DNA of 64,000 bases from Clostridia bacterium (lineage in GTDB: Bacteria; Bacillota; Clostridia; TANB77; UBA1234). The stretch covers positions 62,001 through 126,000 of the forward strand of contig JAFYBZ010000007.1 of NCBI GenBank assembly GCA_017539905.1, given 5' to 3'. Below the pieces are notes generated by a model. That model was given only the letters and a program-made list of their open reading frames with translations, had not been told where the DNA came from and searched no databases. Shown one piece after another: positions 1-7,966 of this stretch. Numbering within the stretch: the stretch's first letter is position 1; the number at the start of each line of letters is the position of its first letter. Made by a program: the position numbers and the translations under genes.

Positions 1-957
1 ATCATTTATACTCTTTCCAGCAAGTTGCAAATTATTTGAACGATTTAAATTAGCTGCATTATATTGTGTTGAATATGTAGCTAGTTTGTCTTTGAATAAT
101 ACACTCTCTAAATTTTCTAATGTTACTGCAGGTTCTTCTATTTTTAGTTTAATTGTCATGCTTTCATCATCTTTAAGCTTAGCATAATCTTCTTTTGCTT
201 TCTTTAAATCAAATGAAACTCCGCTAACAGCATCAACATATCCTGCTTCTTTTGAATAACTTGCATCTTTCTTCTCAACATATACTTTTTTATAAAGTGC
301 ATCTAAGTCTACATCAACTGATTTTGAGATGTCTGCAAATACTCTAATTTCACTAACACTTGTTAATTCTGTGATATCACTTCTAATTTGCTCTTTAACT
401 TCATCATATCTAGGTGCAATTCCATCATGACCTTTAGTAACAATAATAGTATCATCTTTGATTTCTGGTTCGTAGTTTGCCATATCACCGCTACCAGCAA
501 TTATCTTATTTACCAATTCATTAATACTTTCACCATTTAGACTGATTGCAGCTTCAATGTTGTTTGTTCCTCCAAATGTGCTTCCAATTGCTCTAGAAAA
601 CAAAGTAAAGAAATCTCCACTTTTACTATATTCATATGCTTGATCTACAGAAGAATTAATATCTACTTTAGCATCTATATCTTTACCAGTAAAGGCAAGT
701 TTTGATCCTTCATAGTTTAATACAAATTCTTTGTTAGAAAGAGTATCTGAATAATCTTCAAGAGCTTTTGTTGCCTCTTCCTTATTCATATCTCCAATAT
801 CTATTCCGTTAACACTTGTTCCTTTAAGAATCTTATCATTATTTGTTTTTGCCATTGCTAAACCAACCAAAGCACCCAATATGATAAGAATTATTAATAA
901 AATAACAACAAAAGTTAACTTCTTTTCCGCTTTATTAGAACGCATTACTTTACTCAT
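1..957 (-). CDS. VanW family protein, N-terminal part (cut by window edge)
   Basis: The first 319 codons of a longer gene that runs off the left edge. The product begins MSKVMRSNKAEKK, followed by one transmembrane helix at about residues 13-36, so it is a membrane-anchored extracytoplasmic protein. The rest looks like the YoaR-type putative peptidoglycan-binding domains found in front of VanW domains: repeated INGIDIGDM-type motifs and an alternating helix/strand pattern. The last visible residues (STQYNAANLNRSNNLQLA) match the usual entry into the VanW domain. The start is the ATG at 957, with GAAAGAGG as ribosome binding site and a promoter just upstream. Family members are linked to the cell wall but their biochemical role is unsettled. 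The VanW core itself lies outside the window, so the family call rests on the N-terminal half and the junction. Confidence 0.75.
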   Translation of the reverse strand, partial: MSKVMRSNKAEKKLTFVVILLIILIILGALVGLAMAKTNNDKILKGTSVNGIDIGDMNKEEATKALEDYSDTLSNKEFVLNYEGSKLAFTGKDIDAKVDINSSVDQAYEYSKSGDFFTLFSRAIGSTFGGTNNIEAAISLNGESINELVNKIIAGSGDMANYEPEIKDDTIIVTKGHDGIAPRYDEVKEQIRSDITELTSVSEIRVFADISKSVDVDLDALYKKVYVEKKDASYSKEAGYVDAVSGVSFDLKKAKEDYAKLKDDESMTIKLKIEEPAVTLENLESVLFKDKLATYSTQYNAANLNRSNNLQLAGKSIND

Positions 958-991
958 ATTTCTACCTCTTTCGATAAAAATTTCATAAGTA

Positions 992-1020
992 ATTGTAACA
1001 TAATTATGTCTATTAGGCAA
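992..1020 (-). promoter_or_regulatory. Promoter of the VanW-family gene
   Basis: On the minus strand, a -35 TTGCCT (1020-1015) and a -10 TACAAT (997-992) are separated by exactly 17 bp, about 35 bp upstream of the ATG at 957. This fits a housekeeping sigma-A promoter. Confidence 0.6.
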
Positions 1021-1037
1021 CATAATTTGTGGCTTTC

Positions 1038-1066
1038 TTGCAATTATATTGGAAATTTTATATAAT
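1038..1066 (+). promoter_or_regulatory. Promoter of the CBM-like gene / fabG pair
   Basis: TTGCAA (1038-1043), a 17-bp spacer and TATAAT (1061-1066). It implies transcription from about 1073, so an upstream in-frame ATG at 1049 cannot be the start of the following gene and the TTG at 1103 is preferred. Confidence 0.65.
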
Positions 1067-1102
1067 TATTTAGGGTATTTTTTTAAATACGGGGGGATTT
1101 TA

Positions 1103-1576
1103 TTGGTTATTGACGAAACTATCTATTTTGACGGCGAAAACGTCAAATTAGACACTCCTACAAAGATAATATATAAGGGCTTTTTATGCGATTCTAGCCC
1201 TGAATCTGTCTATATGCACTATGGATATGGGCTTTTATGGGAGAATTTGCAGGAAATTAAGCTTTTTAGGAATATAAATAACAATTATGAGGCAGATATA
1301 ACATTTAACAAAAATGACCTTGTTTTCTTCTGTTTTAGGGATTCAAATGGCTCTTGGGACAATAATAATGGCCAAAACTACATGGTTGAGCCAATAGTTG
1401 AGAACCTTAATGCCATGGTTCCAGTAACCTCAAAGCTTGATTTGTTATATCCAAAGCTTAGAAAGGGATATTTTATCAGGAAAAAGATTAGAATTACTAT
1501 GTATCGTATAATCTCTTTTGTAGGTAAACTAATCTCTGGAAGAATATTTAAACACGAAAGTAGATTTGAATTATAG
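1103..1576 (+). CDS. Small carbohydrate-binding-module-like protein (CBM25/53 type)
   Basis: 157 aa. The middle contains YMHYGYGLLWENL and, later, FCFRDSNGSWDNNNGQNY. This is the pattern of starch-binding modules CBM25/CBM53: a YxHYG start, an aromatic/W-rich strand and the WDNNxGxNY calcium/sugar loop. There is no signal peptide and no catalytic domain, so it is a free-standing, probably cytoplasmic sugar-binding or regulatory protein; a role in glycogen handling would be inference only. The TTG at 1103 is chosen as start because a run of six G (1091-1096) lies at the right distance and the promoter -10 sits downstream of the alternative ATG at 1049. The next gene follows after 14 bp. The last 40 residues are basic and of unknown role. 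Confidence 0.65.
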   Translation: MVIDETIYFDGENVKLDTPTKIIYKGFLCDSSPESVYMHYGYGLLWENLQEIKLFRNINNNYEADITFNKNDLVFFCFRDSNGSWDNNNGQNYMVEPIVENLNAMVPVTSKLDLLYPKLRKGYFIRKKIRITMYRIISFVGKLISGRIFKHESRFEL

Positions 1577-1590
1577 AAAGGATGATAAAA

Positions 1591-2313
1591 TTGGCTAAAA
1601 CAGTATTAATTACTGGCGGTTCACGTGGAATCGGAAAAGCAATGGTATATGCATTTTCAAAGGCTGGATACAATGTAATGCTTAACTTCAACAAATCTGA
1701 ATCGATTGCCAATGAAATTGCAAGTGAGCTTTCAAATGTTAAAGTATATGGCGCAGATGTCGCTGACCAACAAAGTGTAATGAATATGGTTGAATATACC
1801 AACAATGTATTTGGTAGTGTTGATATTTTAATTAATAATGCTGGTATCTCATGCACAGGCTTATTCCAAGATTTATCAAGTGATGAATGGAATCGTTTGA
1901 TTGCTACAAACTTGACAGGAAATTATAATTTGTGTAAAGCAGTTCTACCACAAATGATATCTAGAAAATCTGGAAAGATTATTAATATATCTTCTGTATG
2001 GGGAATCACTGGAGCATCTATGGAGGTTGCTTATTCTGCTTCAAAAGCAGGTGTAATTGGACTTACAAAAGCTCTAGCAAAAGAGGTTGGTCCAAGTAAT
2101 ATTCAAGTAAATTGCATTGCTCCAGGAATAGTTATGACAGATATGATTTCTGAATATTCTATGGATGAATTAAATGCAATTACAGACGAAATTCCATTAG
2201 GAAGATTAGGTTCAACTGAAGACATTGCAAAAACTGCATTATTCCTTGCATCAGATGACGCAAACTATATAACAGGACAAGTAATTTCACCTAACGGAGG
2301 TTGGGTTATTTAA
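1591..2313 (+). CDS. fabG: Short-chain dehydrogenase/reductase, FabG-like (3-oxoacyl-ACP reductase type)
   Basis: 240 aa, the usual SDR length. An NADP-binding Rossmann motif TGGSRGIG lies near residues 8-15, NNAG near 85-88, and the catalytic Ser and YxxxK follow (SSVWG, then YSASKAG). The ending GGQVISPNGGWVI-like tail is typical of FabG. The expected reaction is NADPH-dependent reduction of 3-oxoacyl-ACP in fatty-acid elongation, but no other fab genes are nearby, so a different carbonyl substrate is possible. The TTG at 1591 is preferred to the ATG at 1582 because the GAAAGGATG ribosome binding site overlaps that ATG. It forms a two-gene unit with the preceding CBM-like gene and ends at a strong terminator. 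Confidence 0.85.
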   Translation: MAKTVLITGGSRGIGKAMVYAFSKAGYNVMLNFNKSESIANEIASELSNVKVYGADVADQQSVMNMVEYTNNVFGSVDILINNAGISCTGLFQDLSSDEWNRLIATNLTGNYNLCKAVLPQMISRKSGKIINISSVWGITGASMEVAYSASKAGVIGLTKALAKEVGPSNIQVNCIAPGIVMTDMISEYSMDELNAITDEIPLGRLGSTEDIAKTALFLASDDANYITGQVISPNGGWVI

Positions 2314-2326
2314 TAGTTTTTATTAA

Positions 2327-2355
2327 AAGCGGCTTAGTAAACTAAGCCGCTTTTT
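2327..2355. terminator. Bidirectional terminator between fabG and rsmI
   Basis: A perfect 11-bp stem (AAGCGGCTTAG / CTAAGCCGCTT) with a 4-nt loop is flanked by A-rich and T-rich sides, so it can end transcription from both convergent units. Confidence 0.85.
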
Positions 2356-2367
2356 AGTATTATACCT

Positions 2368-3195
2368 TTAAAGAAGGTGTTTATATACTTCTGATTTAGA
2401 CACCCCTTTATCCTTTGCTACACGCTTCATTGCATCTTTTTTATCAAGACCTTCGGCGATATACTTTTTCATCAAGTCTTCAATTGATTCATCAGAAATT
2501 TTTTCTTTTTCATCAATTGAATTTCCTTCAACTAAGACCACAAATTCTCCTTTAATATCATTTTCTTCATAATACTCTAAAGCTTCTTTTAAAGTCATTC
2601 TCAAGTATTCCTCGTGTATTTTAGTAAGCTCTCTTGCAAGAACTATTCTTCTATCTCCTCCGAAGTATTCTATCATATCAGCTAAGGTATATTTTAGTTT
2701 ATGTGGTGCTTCATAAAAAATCATTGTTCTTTCTTCGTTTTGCAAAGTTGATAGCTTTTCTTTTCTACCTCTTTTATTCATAGGTAAGAACCCTTCGAAC
2801 ACAAATCTTGTTGTATCAAATCCAGAAACAATCAACCCCTGAATGAATGCACAAGCACCTGGAATAGGAACAATTTTGATATTGTTTTCTATACAAGCTC
2901 TAACTAGATCTTCACCTGGGTCTGATATTCCTGGTGTTCCTGCATCTGAAACAACAGCTAGATTTTTTCCATCATTTAATAAAGATAAAACATAATCTAT
3001 TTTTACCCCTTCGTTATGTCTATAAAAGCTTATTAATTTTTTAGATATTTCAAAATGGTTTAGAAGCTTTAAAGTTTTACGAGTATCTTCAGCCAAAATT
3101 ATATCTACTTCTTTAAGCGTATTTAATGCTCGTAATGTTATATCCTCTAAATTTCCAATTGGTGTAGCAACCAAATATAATGTTCCTTTTTCCAT
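2368..3195 (-). CDS. rsmI: 16S rRNA (cytidine(1402)-2'-O)-methyltransferase RsmI
   Basis: 275 aa, full family length. It begins with GTLYLVATPIGNLEDIT, the SAM-binding signature of the tetrapyrrole-methylase-type RsmI family. Conserved AEDTR (near 36-40) and SDAGTPGISDPG (near 83-94) motifs follow, and the C-terminal helical region ends in a basic KKDAMKRVAKDKG helix-turn segment. The enzyme 2'-O-methylates C1402 in the ribosomal P site, using SAM, in the cytoplasm. It is the last gene of the lepB-holB-ricT-ferredoxin-rsmI run; in many Firmicutes rsmI sits next to holB and ricT, which supports the call. A small GC hairpin separates it from the ferredoxin gene. Confidence 0.95.
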   Translation of the reverse strand: MEKGTLYLVATPIGNLEDITLRALNTLKEVDIILAEDTRKTLKLLNHFEISKKLISFYRHNEGVKIDYVLSLLNDGKNLAVVSDAGTPGISDPGEDLVRACIENNIKIVPIPGACAFIQGLIVSGFDTTRFVFEGFLPMNKRGRKEKLSTLQNEERTMIFYEAPHKLKYTLADMIEYFGGDRRIVLARELTKIHEEYLRMTLKEALEYYEENDIKGEFVVLVEGNSIDEKEKISDESIEDLMKKYIAEGLDKKDAMKRVAKDKGVSKSEVYKHLL

Positions 3196-3223
3196 TTATA
3201 TTTCTCCTTTAAAGAAAAATATA

Positions 3224-3238
3224 GCGGCCAAAGGCCGC
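3224..3238. terminator. GC hairpin between ferredoxin and rsmI (GGCG family)
   Basis: A GCGGCC / GGCCGC stem with a 3-nt loop is followed on the minus strand by TATATTTTTC. It could weakly terminate or attenuate between the two genes. It belongs to a set of similar GGCG-stem, 3-nt-loop hairpins seen between genes elsewhere in the window (13748, 28896, 32018, 58856, 59676). Confidence 0.5.
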
Positions 3239-3252
3239 CTTTTATACAATAA

Positions 3253-3426
3253 TTATTGAGCTTGTTTTGGAGCTCCTACAGGACAAACTCCTGCGCATGT
3301 TCCACACTCTATGCATTGAGCTGGATCAATTTCATATTTTGCTTCTCCTTCTTTAATGCAAGAGATTGGGCAATTAGCAGCACATGCTCCGCATTTAATA
3401 CATTCATCACTAATTTCGTATGCCAT
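3253..3426 (-). CDS. 2[4Fe-4S] ferredoxin
   Basis: 57 aa, a complete bacterial-type ferredoxin. Two cluster motifs are visible: C9-x2-C12-x2-C15-x3-C19-P and C38-x2-C41-x2-C44-x3-C48-P, in the sequence contexts IKCGACAANCP and IECGTCAGVCP. It carries single low-potential electrons in the cytoplasm. The ATG at 3426 is preceded by GAGGTGA. Its place directly after ricT is notable because RicT has cysteine motifs that hold [4Fe-4S] clusters in the RicAFT complex, but a functional partnership is only inference from order. Confidence 0.93.
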   Translation of the reverse strand: MAYEISDECIKCGACAANCPISCIKEGEAKYEIDPAQCIECGTCAGVCPVGAPKQAQ

Positions 3427-3461
3427 TTAATTCACCTCACCTTCAAAAATATATATTTTTC

Positions 3462-4364
3462 TTAAATATCATCTGTACGAATAAAACCTTCTTCTAATTT
3501 CTTAAGGTCTTTCTCTGTAACGCCTTCTTCAAGCTTCTCTGCTTTCTTTCTACTATTCTTTAAAATCTCAACATCTTTTAAAGGGAATTGTTTTCTAATT
3601 GTCGTATCGTCTTTCTCAATTTTTACAGTTAAGATTTCACTTAATACTTGTACATCATCAACTGTACCCTTGCCTTCAGGTGTATTAACAATTGCACCAA
3701 CATTTGGAAGTCTAGATAATTTTTCTTCATAAACTTCTTGTTCATGCTTTAAGCAACACATAAGTCTTCCACAAGAGCCAGAAATCTTTGTTGGATTTAA
3801 AGATAATCCTTGTTCTTTAGCCATTTTAATTGACACTGGATTTAAATCTGTTAAATGGTTAACGCAGCATAATTCTCTACCACACATACCATATCCACCA
3901 AGCATTTTAACTTCATCTCTAACACCTATTTGACGAAGTTCTATTCTTGTTTTATATATAGCTGCCAAATCCTTAACTAGCTCTCTAAAATCTATTCTTG
4001 TGTCTGCTGTAAAATAGAATAGCAATTTGCTTGAGTCAAATGTATATTCAACATCAATTAGTTTCATATCTAATTTATGCTTTGCTATTTTTTCTTCACA
4101 AACTTTAAATGCTTCTTGAGCCTTTTTTTCATTCTCTTTAAATATTTTGTTGTCCTCTGGTGTTGCAACTCTAATCGCTTTTTTTAGTGATGCAATGATT
4201 TTATCTTCATTCATCATTCTGTTAGCTACTGCAACTTCACCTAGCTCTATGCCTCTTGCTGTCTCAACTATAGCATTATCACCTTTATTAAATTTAATTC
4301 CGTTTGGATCAAAAAAGTAAATCTTTCCAACTTTTTTGAACTTCACTCCAATTATTTCTTGCAC
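3462..4364 (-). CDS. ricT: PSP1-domain protein RicT (YaaT)
   Basis: 300 aa with the full PSP1 domain. Hallmarks are two cysteine-rich motifs, GMCGRELCCVNHL and GSCGRLMCCLKHE, which in Bacillus RicT take part in binding [4Fe-4S] clusters. In Bacillus, RicT with RicA and RicF forms the Y-complex that directs RNase Y to mature operon mRNAs. The start is GTG (4364-4362) after a strong AGGAGG, overlapping the holB stop by one base, so the two are translationally coupled. The order holB-ricT is conserved in Firmicutes. The charged lysine/glutamate-rich tail of about 40 residues is not conserved in length. Confidence 0.93.
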   Translation of the reverse strand: MQEIIGVKFKKVGKIYFFDPNGIKFNKGDNAIVETARGIELGEVAVANRMMNEDKIIASLKKAIRVATPEDNKIFKENEKKAQEAFKVCEEKIAKHKLDMKLIDVEYTFDSSKLLFYFTADTRIDFRELVKDLAAIYKTRIELRQIGVRDEVKMLGGYGMCGRELCCVNHLTDLNPVSIKMAKEQGLSLNPTKISGSCGRLMCCLKHEQEVYEEKLSRLPNVGAIVNTPEGKGTVDDVQVLSEILTVKIEKDDTTIRKQFPLKDVEILKNSRKKAEKLEEGVTEKDLKKLEEGFIRTDDI

Positions 4365-5263
4365 TATTTCCTCCTATTTCCTTCTTCCCATATTCTCACA
4401 ATCATGTAGTCTAAACTGTCTTCGAAATTAATGTTTCTTTTTATATTTTCATTAACTTCTTCTATGATACTAATCTGCTTAACTCTACGATTGCAGTCAT
4501 TTGTCAAAGATTTAGAAAGTTTATTAATTAATAAATTTAATATATCATTTATTTCTTCTTTAATTGTTTTATATTTTTTTAGCTCTACTAAAGCTCTATT
4601 CATTTCAATTAAACTACCGCTATTTATAGCTTTTTCAAGTTCTTCTACTAAATCAAAATAGCCACATTGAGTAAGTCTAATTGCTTTGCCTATACTTCCA
4701 CCGCAATAATCTAGAATTGCATCATCAAGGATAATCCCATATTTATTTGCAATTTGTTTCAATTCATCATTGCTTAAAGAAGAAAAATCTATTGTCACAC
4801 ATCTTGATAAAATCGTCTTTCTAAGCATTGATTTATTTGAAGCTATTAAGATTATTGTAGCATATTTAGGAGGCTCCTCTAAGCTCTTTAAAAGAGCATT
4901 TTGAGCAGGATCTCCCATTGTATCAGCATCATTTATAATAAATACTTTTCTATCCGAAATAGTAGGTTTAAGCATTATCTCTCTGCAAAGCGAACGAACT
5001 GCATCAACTTTGATTAAACCATCTTCACTTTCTAGCACAACTAAATCTGATGTAGATGAAAAAGTCTTACAAGATTCACAAGCATCACAATAAACTCCAT
5101 CTTTAGGATCTAAGCATAGAATAGACTTAGCAAATTCTTTAGCTATCAAAAATTTTCCGATACCATCAATTCCACAAAACAAGTATGCATTTGATATTTT
5201 GTCGCTTTTAATAATACTTTTTAAACTCTCAATTATTTTATTATGACCTACTATATTATTCAA
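4364..5263 (-). CDS. holB: DNA polymerase III delta' subunit
   Basis: 299 aa, AAA+ clamp-loader subunit. Visible parts: a degenerate P-loop GIDGIGKF, a zinc-binding knuckle (CLDPKDGVYCDACESC), a Walker B-like VFIINDAD region, and an SRC motif (LSRCVTIDF), which in delta' acts in trans on the neighbouring ATPase. I choose the TTG at 5263 as start: GGAG lies 7 nt upstream, it follows the lepB stop directly, and it gives the usual start at NNIVGH. An alternative ATG at 5281 lacks a clear ribosome binding site and would put a CGG codon at position 3, a codon avoided elsewhere in this window. Confidence 0.9.
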   Translation of the reverse strand: MNNIVGHNKIIESLKSIIKSDKISNAYLFCGIDGIGKFLIAKEFAKSILCLDPKDGVYCDACESCKTFSSTSDLVVLESEDGLIKVDAVRSLCREIMLKPTISDRKVFIINDADTMGDPAQNALLKSLEEPPKYATIILIASNKSMLRKTILSRCVTIDFSSLSNDELKQIANKYGIILDDAILDYCGGSIGKAIRLTQCGYFDLVEELEKAINSGSLIEMNRALVELKKYKTIKEEINDILNLLINKLSKSLTNDCNRRVKQISIIEEVNENIKRNINFEDSLDYMIVRIWEEGNRRK

Positions 5264-5264
5264 A

Positions 5265-5996
5265 TTAAAGCTCCGTTCCATAAATTTCGCTTAATTTTTT
5301 TCTAGATTCTTCATAAGTAAGAGTAGATTTTTTTATTTCTCCAAATCTTTCATCAAATGGCCAAAGTCTAAACAATACTTTTCCTTCAACTTTTTCAACA
5401 GGAACACATCCGAATCTTCTACAGTCTTCTGATCCGCCCCTATTATCGCCCATAGCAAATACATATCCTGCAGGAACTATGAAATCATTACTGATACCAC
5501 CCGCTCCAAAGTAGTGATTTGTATCAACACCATCAATTAGATAAGCGCTTTCATCTATTTCTTCATCATTAACATATACTTTACCATTTTCAATTAGAAT
5601 ATGGTCACCTGAAACTCCAATTATTCTTTTTATATAGCTTGTTTTTCCCCATTCAAGCATATTATATGTAATCCAATCCCAGCCAGTATGGTCATAATAA
5701 CGAGCCCTTACTTCTCCACTTTCTAATTCTTCTGGTGTTAATTCTGAACCATTTGGTTTTTCAATAGTAACGATGTCTCCTCTTTCAACTGGAATGTGGA
5801 AAGTTCTAACCAATCTATTAACAAATACTCTGTCACCATCATAAATTGTAGGAAACATAGATGTTTGTTTAACAAGTGTAGGTGTAAAAATGAAATACTT
5901 AATAATCACTGCCAATACAAATGCAACAACAATACATACTATCCATTCTAATATTTCTCTTTGAATTGACTTTTTAACAGCTTCTTTTTCTTTCAT
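5265..5996 (-). CDS. lepB: Signal peptidase I
   Basis: 243 aa. An N-terminal cytoplasmic basic segment is followed by one membrane helix (about residues 17-37), then the catalytic Ser46 in KQTSMFPT and the general-base Lys123 in YIKRIIG. Box E (GDNRGGSEDCRRFG) lies near 180-195. It cleaves signal peptides of secreted proteins on the outer face of the membrane, which suits the many secreted SLH proteins here. A region of about 25 residues between the Ser and Lys boxes is an insertion relative to the smallest homologues. It heads the lepB-holB-ricT-fdx-rsmI run. Confidence 0.93.
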   Translation of the reverse strand: MKEKEAVKKSIQREILEWIVCIVVAFVLAVIIKYFIFTPTLVKQTSMFPTIYDGDRVFVNRLVRTFHIPVERGDIVTIEKPNGSELTPEELESGEVRARYYDHTGWDWITYNMLEWGKTSYIKRIIGVSGDHILIENGKVYVNDEEIDESAYLIDGVDTNHYFGAGGISNDFIVPAGYVFAMGDNRGGSEDCRRFGCVPVEKVEGKVLFRLWPFDERFGEIKKSTLTYEESRKKLSEIYGTEL

Positions 5997-6004
5997 ATAT
6001 GTAT

Positions 6005-6033
6005 GATGGTAGTTAAACCATCTACTCTCCTTT
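6005..6033 (-). promoter_or_regulatory. lepB leader: distant Shine-Dalgarno, 2-codon ORF and hairpin
   Basis: The only strong ribosome binding site, AAAGGAG (6033-6027), lies about 30 nt before the lepB ATG. Between them is a GATGGT / ACCATC hairpin (6005-6022), which would bring the site close to the start if folded. The same stretch contains ATG GTT TAA (from 6021), a two-codon open frame well placed for that ribosome binding site. Either structure-bridged initiation or reinitiation could set lepB translation. Confidence 0.45.
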
Positions 6034-6052
6034 CTTATTAAAACTAGAGAAT

Positions 6053-6081
6053 ATTATATAATAAAACGCCAACTAATTCAA
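6053..6081 (-). promoter_or_regulatory. Promoter of the lepB operon
   Basis: TTGAAT (6081-6076) and TATAAT (6058-6053) have a 17-bp spacer on the minus strand. The -35 overlaps the last codons of walK. Confidence 0.7.
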
Positions 6082-7908
6082 GTTTTCTGGCTCTTTTACA
6101 GGCACTTTTATGACTACTTCTGTGCCCTTTCCAACCTCACTCTTCATATCTATACTACCGCCATTTGACTCAATTACCTCTTTAGCGATTGGAAGGCCAA
6201 GGCCGGTTCCTCCCATTTCACGAGAACGAGCTTTATCTACACGATAGAATCTCTCAAATACTCTTGGAAGATCTTCCTCAGGTATTCCAATACCATTATC
6301 TATAACTTTAATGTATGCATCATCATGTACACATCCAACATATACCTTTATACTACCCTTTTCAGGAGTATATTTTATAGCATTTGAGATAATATTAGTT
6401 ATAACTTGCTCTACACCACTTCTATCTGCATATACCATAGGTACATTAGCGGTAACATAGCAATCTAATTCTTGCTCCTTAGTATCAGCCAAAATCCTAT
6501 GCTTATCACAAATTTGCTTTGTAAGTTCAGGAAGGTCAAAATATATTTTCTTCCAAATTACTTTGTTAGCATCAAATCTACTTAATTGAAGTAGTCCTTC
6601 AACCATCTCTTTCATTCTATTAGATTCTGAAAGAATTACATTTAAGAATCTCTTTTCTTCTTCTCTATCAACTACAACATCTTCTGGATTTTCACCTTCT
6701 AATGGCTCCATTTCATCTAGTAATGTTTCAGTATATGTTGTAATTGATGTAAGTGGTGTTTTAAGCTCGTGAGATACATCAGAAACGAATCCTTTACGCA
6801 TATCATCTAACTTAACTTGTTTTGTAACATCATGAACAACGGCTACAAGTCCACCTAGATTTTCTTGCTCGTTTTTAAATGCAGCAAAGAATATATTTAC
6901 AATCATGCTATCATTTAATTTAACCATTTGCTCTGTCTTGGTCCAGTCATCTAGATACATGATTTTTTCCATATCAATATCAAAATTAAATCTATCAAAT
7001 ATTTCCTTAAATGTAGTTTCTTCTTTAATATCTAAAAGCTTCTTTCCTGCCGGATTTGCGTGGATTAGCGCTCCTTCGGTATTAAAAGCTAGAACACCAT
7101 CACTTAAGTGTAAAAGAATTGCTTCTAACTTATTTTTCTCGCTTGATATTTCTGATAAGTTGTTTTTTATTTGACTAATCATTAGATTAAAAGATTCTAC
7201 TAATCTTTTAACTTCATATTCGCTATTTTGAGAATCATCTAAAGTGATTTCTTCAATATCGTCTCCAGCGGCTATCTTTTGAGCTTTCTTTCTAATGATT
7301 TCAATTGGTTTTGTAACATTAGAAGCTAATAATGCTGAAACAACGATTGTAATAATTGAAACGACAAATAAACATGCAACATAGAATAAAGCAACATCTC
7401 TTAATTGACTATTAATGTATGTTTTATCTTGTGATACAACAATAACATATTTAGTATTACCTGTTTGAAAGTCACGAATAAAATAAATAAAATAATACTC
7501 ATTTGCTTGATTGCTATTAACTAATTGATGCTCTTCTGAATGATTTGAAAAATCTGCAATATATCCCTTAACTTCATCTGTCAACTCATCTGGCTCGCTA
7601 GAGTATAGTATATTATTATTTTCATCCAATATCATACCATTTCTATTTGTTTTATTAATTGAAAAATAAATATTGAAATTTGAAATTAGCTTTTCAATAG
7701 ATACTTGATCTAATTCGCCATCTTTATTGTCATTAGAACTATTTGCCTCTATACCAAAGCTAGAAATGGTGTTAAGCATTTCCTCATCGAATCCTCTAAA
7801 ATACACTTGTTCCATTCTAATAATTGAAACAAATGCAGAAAATAAAATGATAAGAAAAATGAATAAAAACATTATTAGTATCATTTTTGATTGTAAACTC
7901 TTTATCAT
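6073..7908 (-). CDS. walK: Sensor histidine kinase, WalK/VicK-like
   Basis: 611 aa. Domain order: membrane helix (8-28), extracellular sensor (about 29-170), second membrane helix (about 172-192), HAMP (about 193-245), coiled linker, PAS (about 255-365), HisKA with the phospho-acceptor His380 in SHELKTPLTS, and HATPase_c with N (NIISNAIKYTP), G1 (DNGIGIP), F (ERFYRVDKARS) and G2 (GGTGLGL) boxes. WalK senses wall status and phosphorylates WalR to control wall hydrolases. The architecture also fits PhoR, but the neighbouring M23 peptidase, the perfect WalR-type boxes elsewhere in the window and a WalJ homologue support WalK. A hairpin lies between walR and walK, so walK level is probably set by read-through. 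Confidence 0.75.
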   Translation of the reverse strand: MIKSLQSKMILIMFLFIFLIILFSAFVSIIRMEQVYFRGFDEEMLNTISSFGIEANSSNDNKDGELDQVSIEKLISNFNIYFSINKTNRNGMILDENNNILYSSEPDELTDEVKGYIADFSNHSEEHQLVNSNQANEYYFIYFIRDFQTGNTKYVIVVSQDKTYINSQLRDVALFYVACLFVVSIITIVVSALLASNVTKPIEIIRKKAQKIAAGDDIEEITLDDSQNSEYEVKRLVESFNLMISQIKNNLSEISSEKNKLEAILLHLSDGVLAFNTEGALIHANPAGKKLLDIKEETTFKEIFDRFNFDIDMEKIMYLDDWTKTEQMVKLNDSMIVNIFFAAFKNEQENLGGLVAVVHDVTKQVKLDDMRKGFVSDVSHELKTPLTSITTYTETLLDEMEPLEGENPEDVVVDREEEKRFLNVILSESNRMKEMVEGLLQLSRFDANKVIWKKIYFDLPELTKQICDKHRILADTKEQELDCYVTANVPMVYADRSGVEQVITNIISNAIKYTPEKGSIKVYVGCVHDDAYIKVIDNGIGIPEEDLPRVFERFYRVDKARSREMGGTGLGLPIAKEVIESNGGSIDMKSEVGKGTEVVIKVPVKEPENLN

Positions 7909-7934
7909 ATAACCCCTCTATTACAAAAAATAAA

Positions 7935-7956
7935 AGCCTCAAATAAATTTGAGGCT
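7935..7956 (-). terminator. Hairpin between walR and walK
   Basis: A perfect 10-bp stem (AGCCTCAAAT / ATTTGAGGCT) is followed on the minus strand by TTTTATTTTTT. It is a good intrinsic terminator placed inside the two-gene unit and would lower walK relative to walR by partial termination. Confidence 0.7.
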
Positions 7957-7966
7957 CTTCTTTTTA

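Noticed and set aside
1049-1102. Longer N-terminus of the CBM-like protein from ATG 1049
   Set aside because: The promoter -10 (1061-1066) lies downstream of that ATG, and a G-rich ribosome binding site serves the TTG at 1103.
5264-5281. holB start at ATG 5281
   Set aside because: No Shine-Dalgarno site, overlap with lepB and an in-frame CGG at codon 3. The TTG at 5263 has GGAG at the right distance and gives the usual N-terminus.
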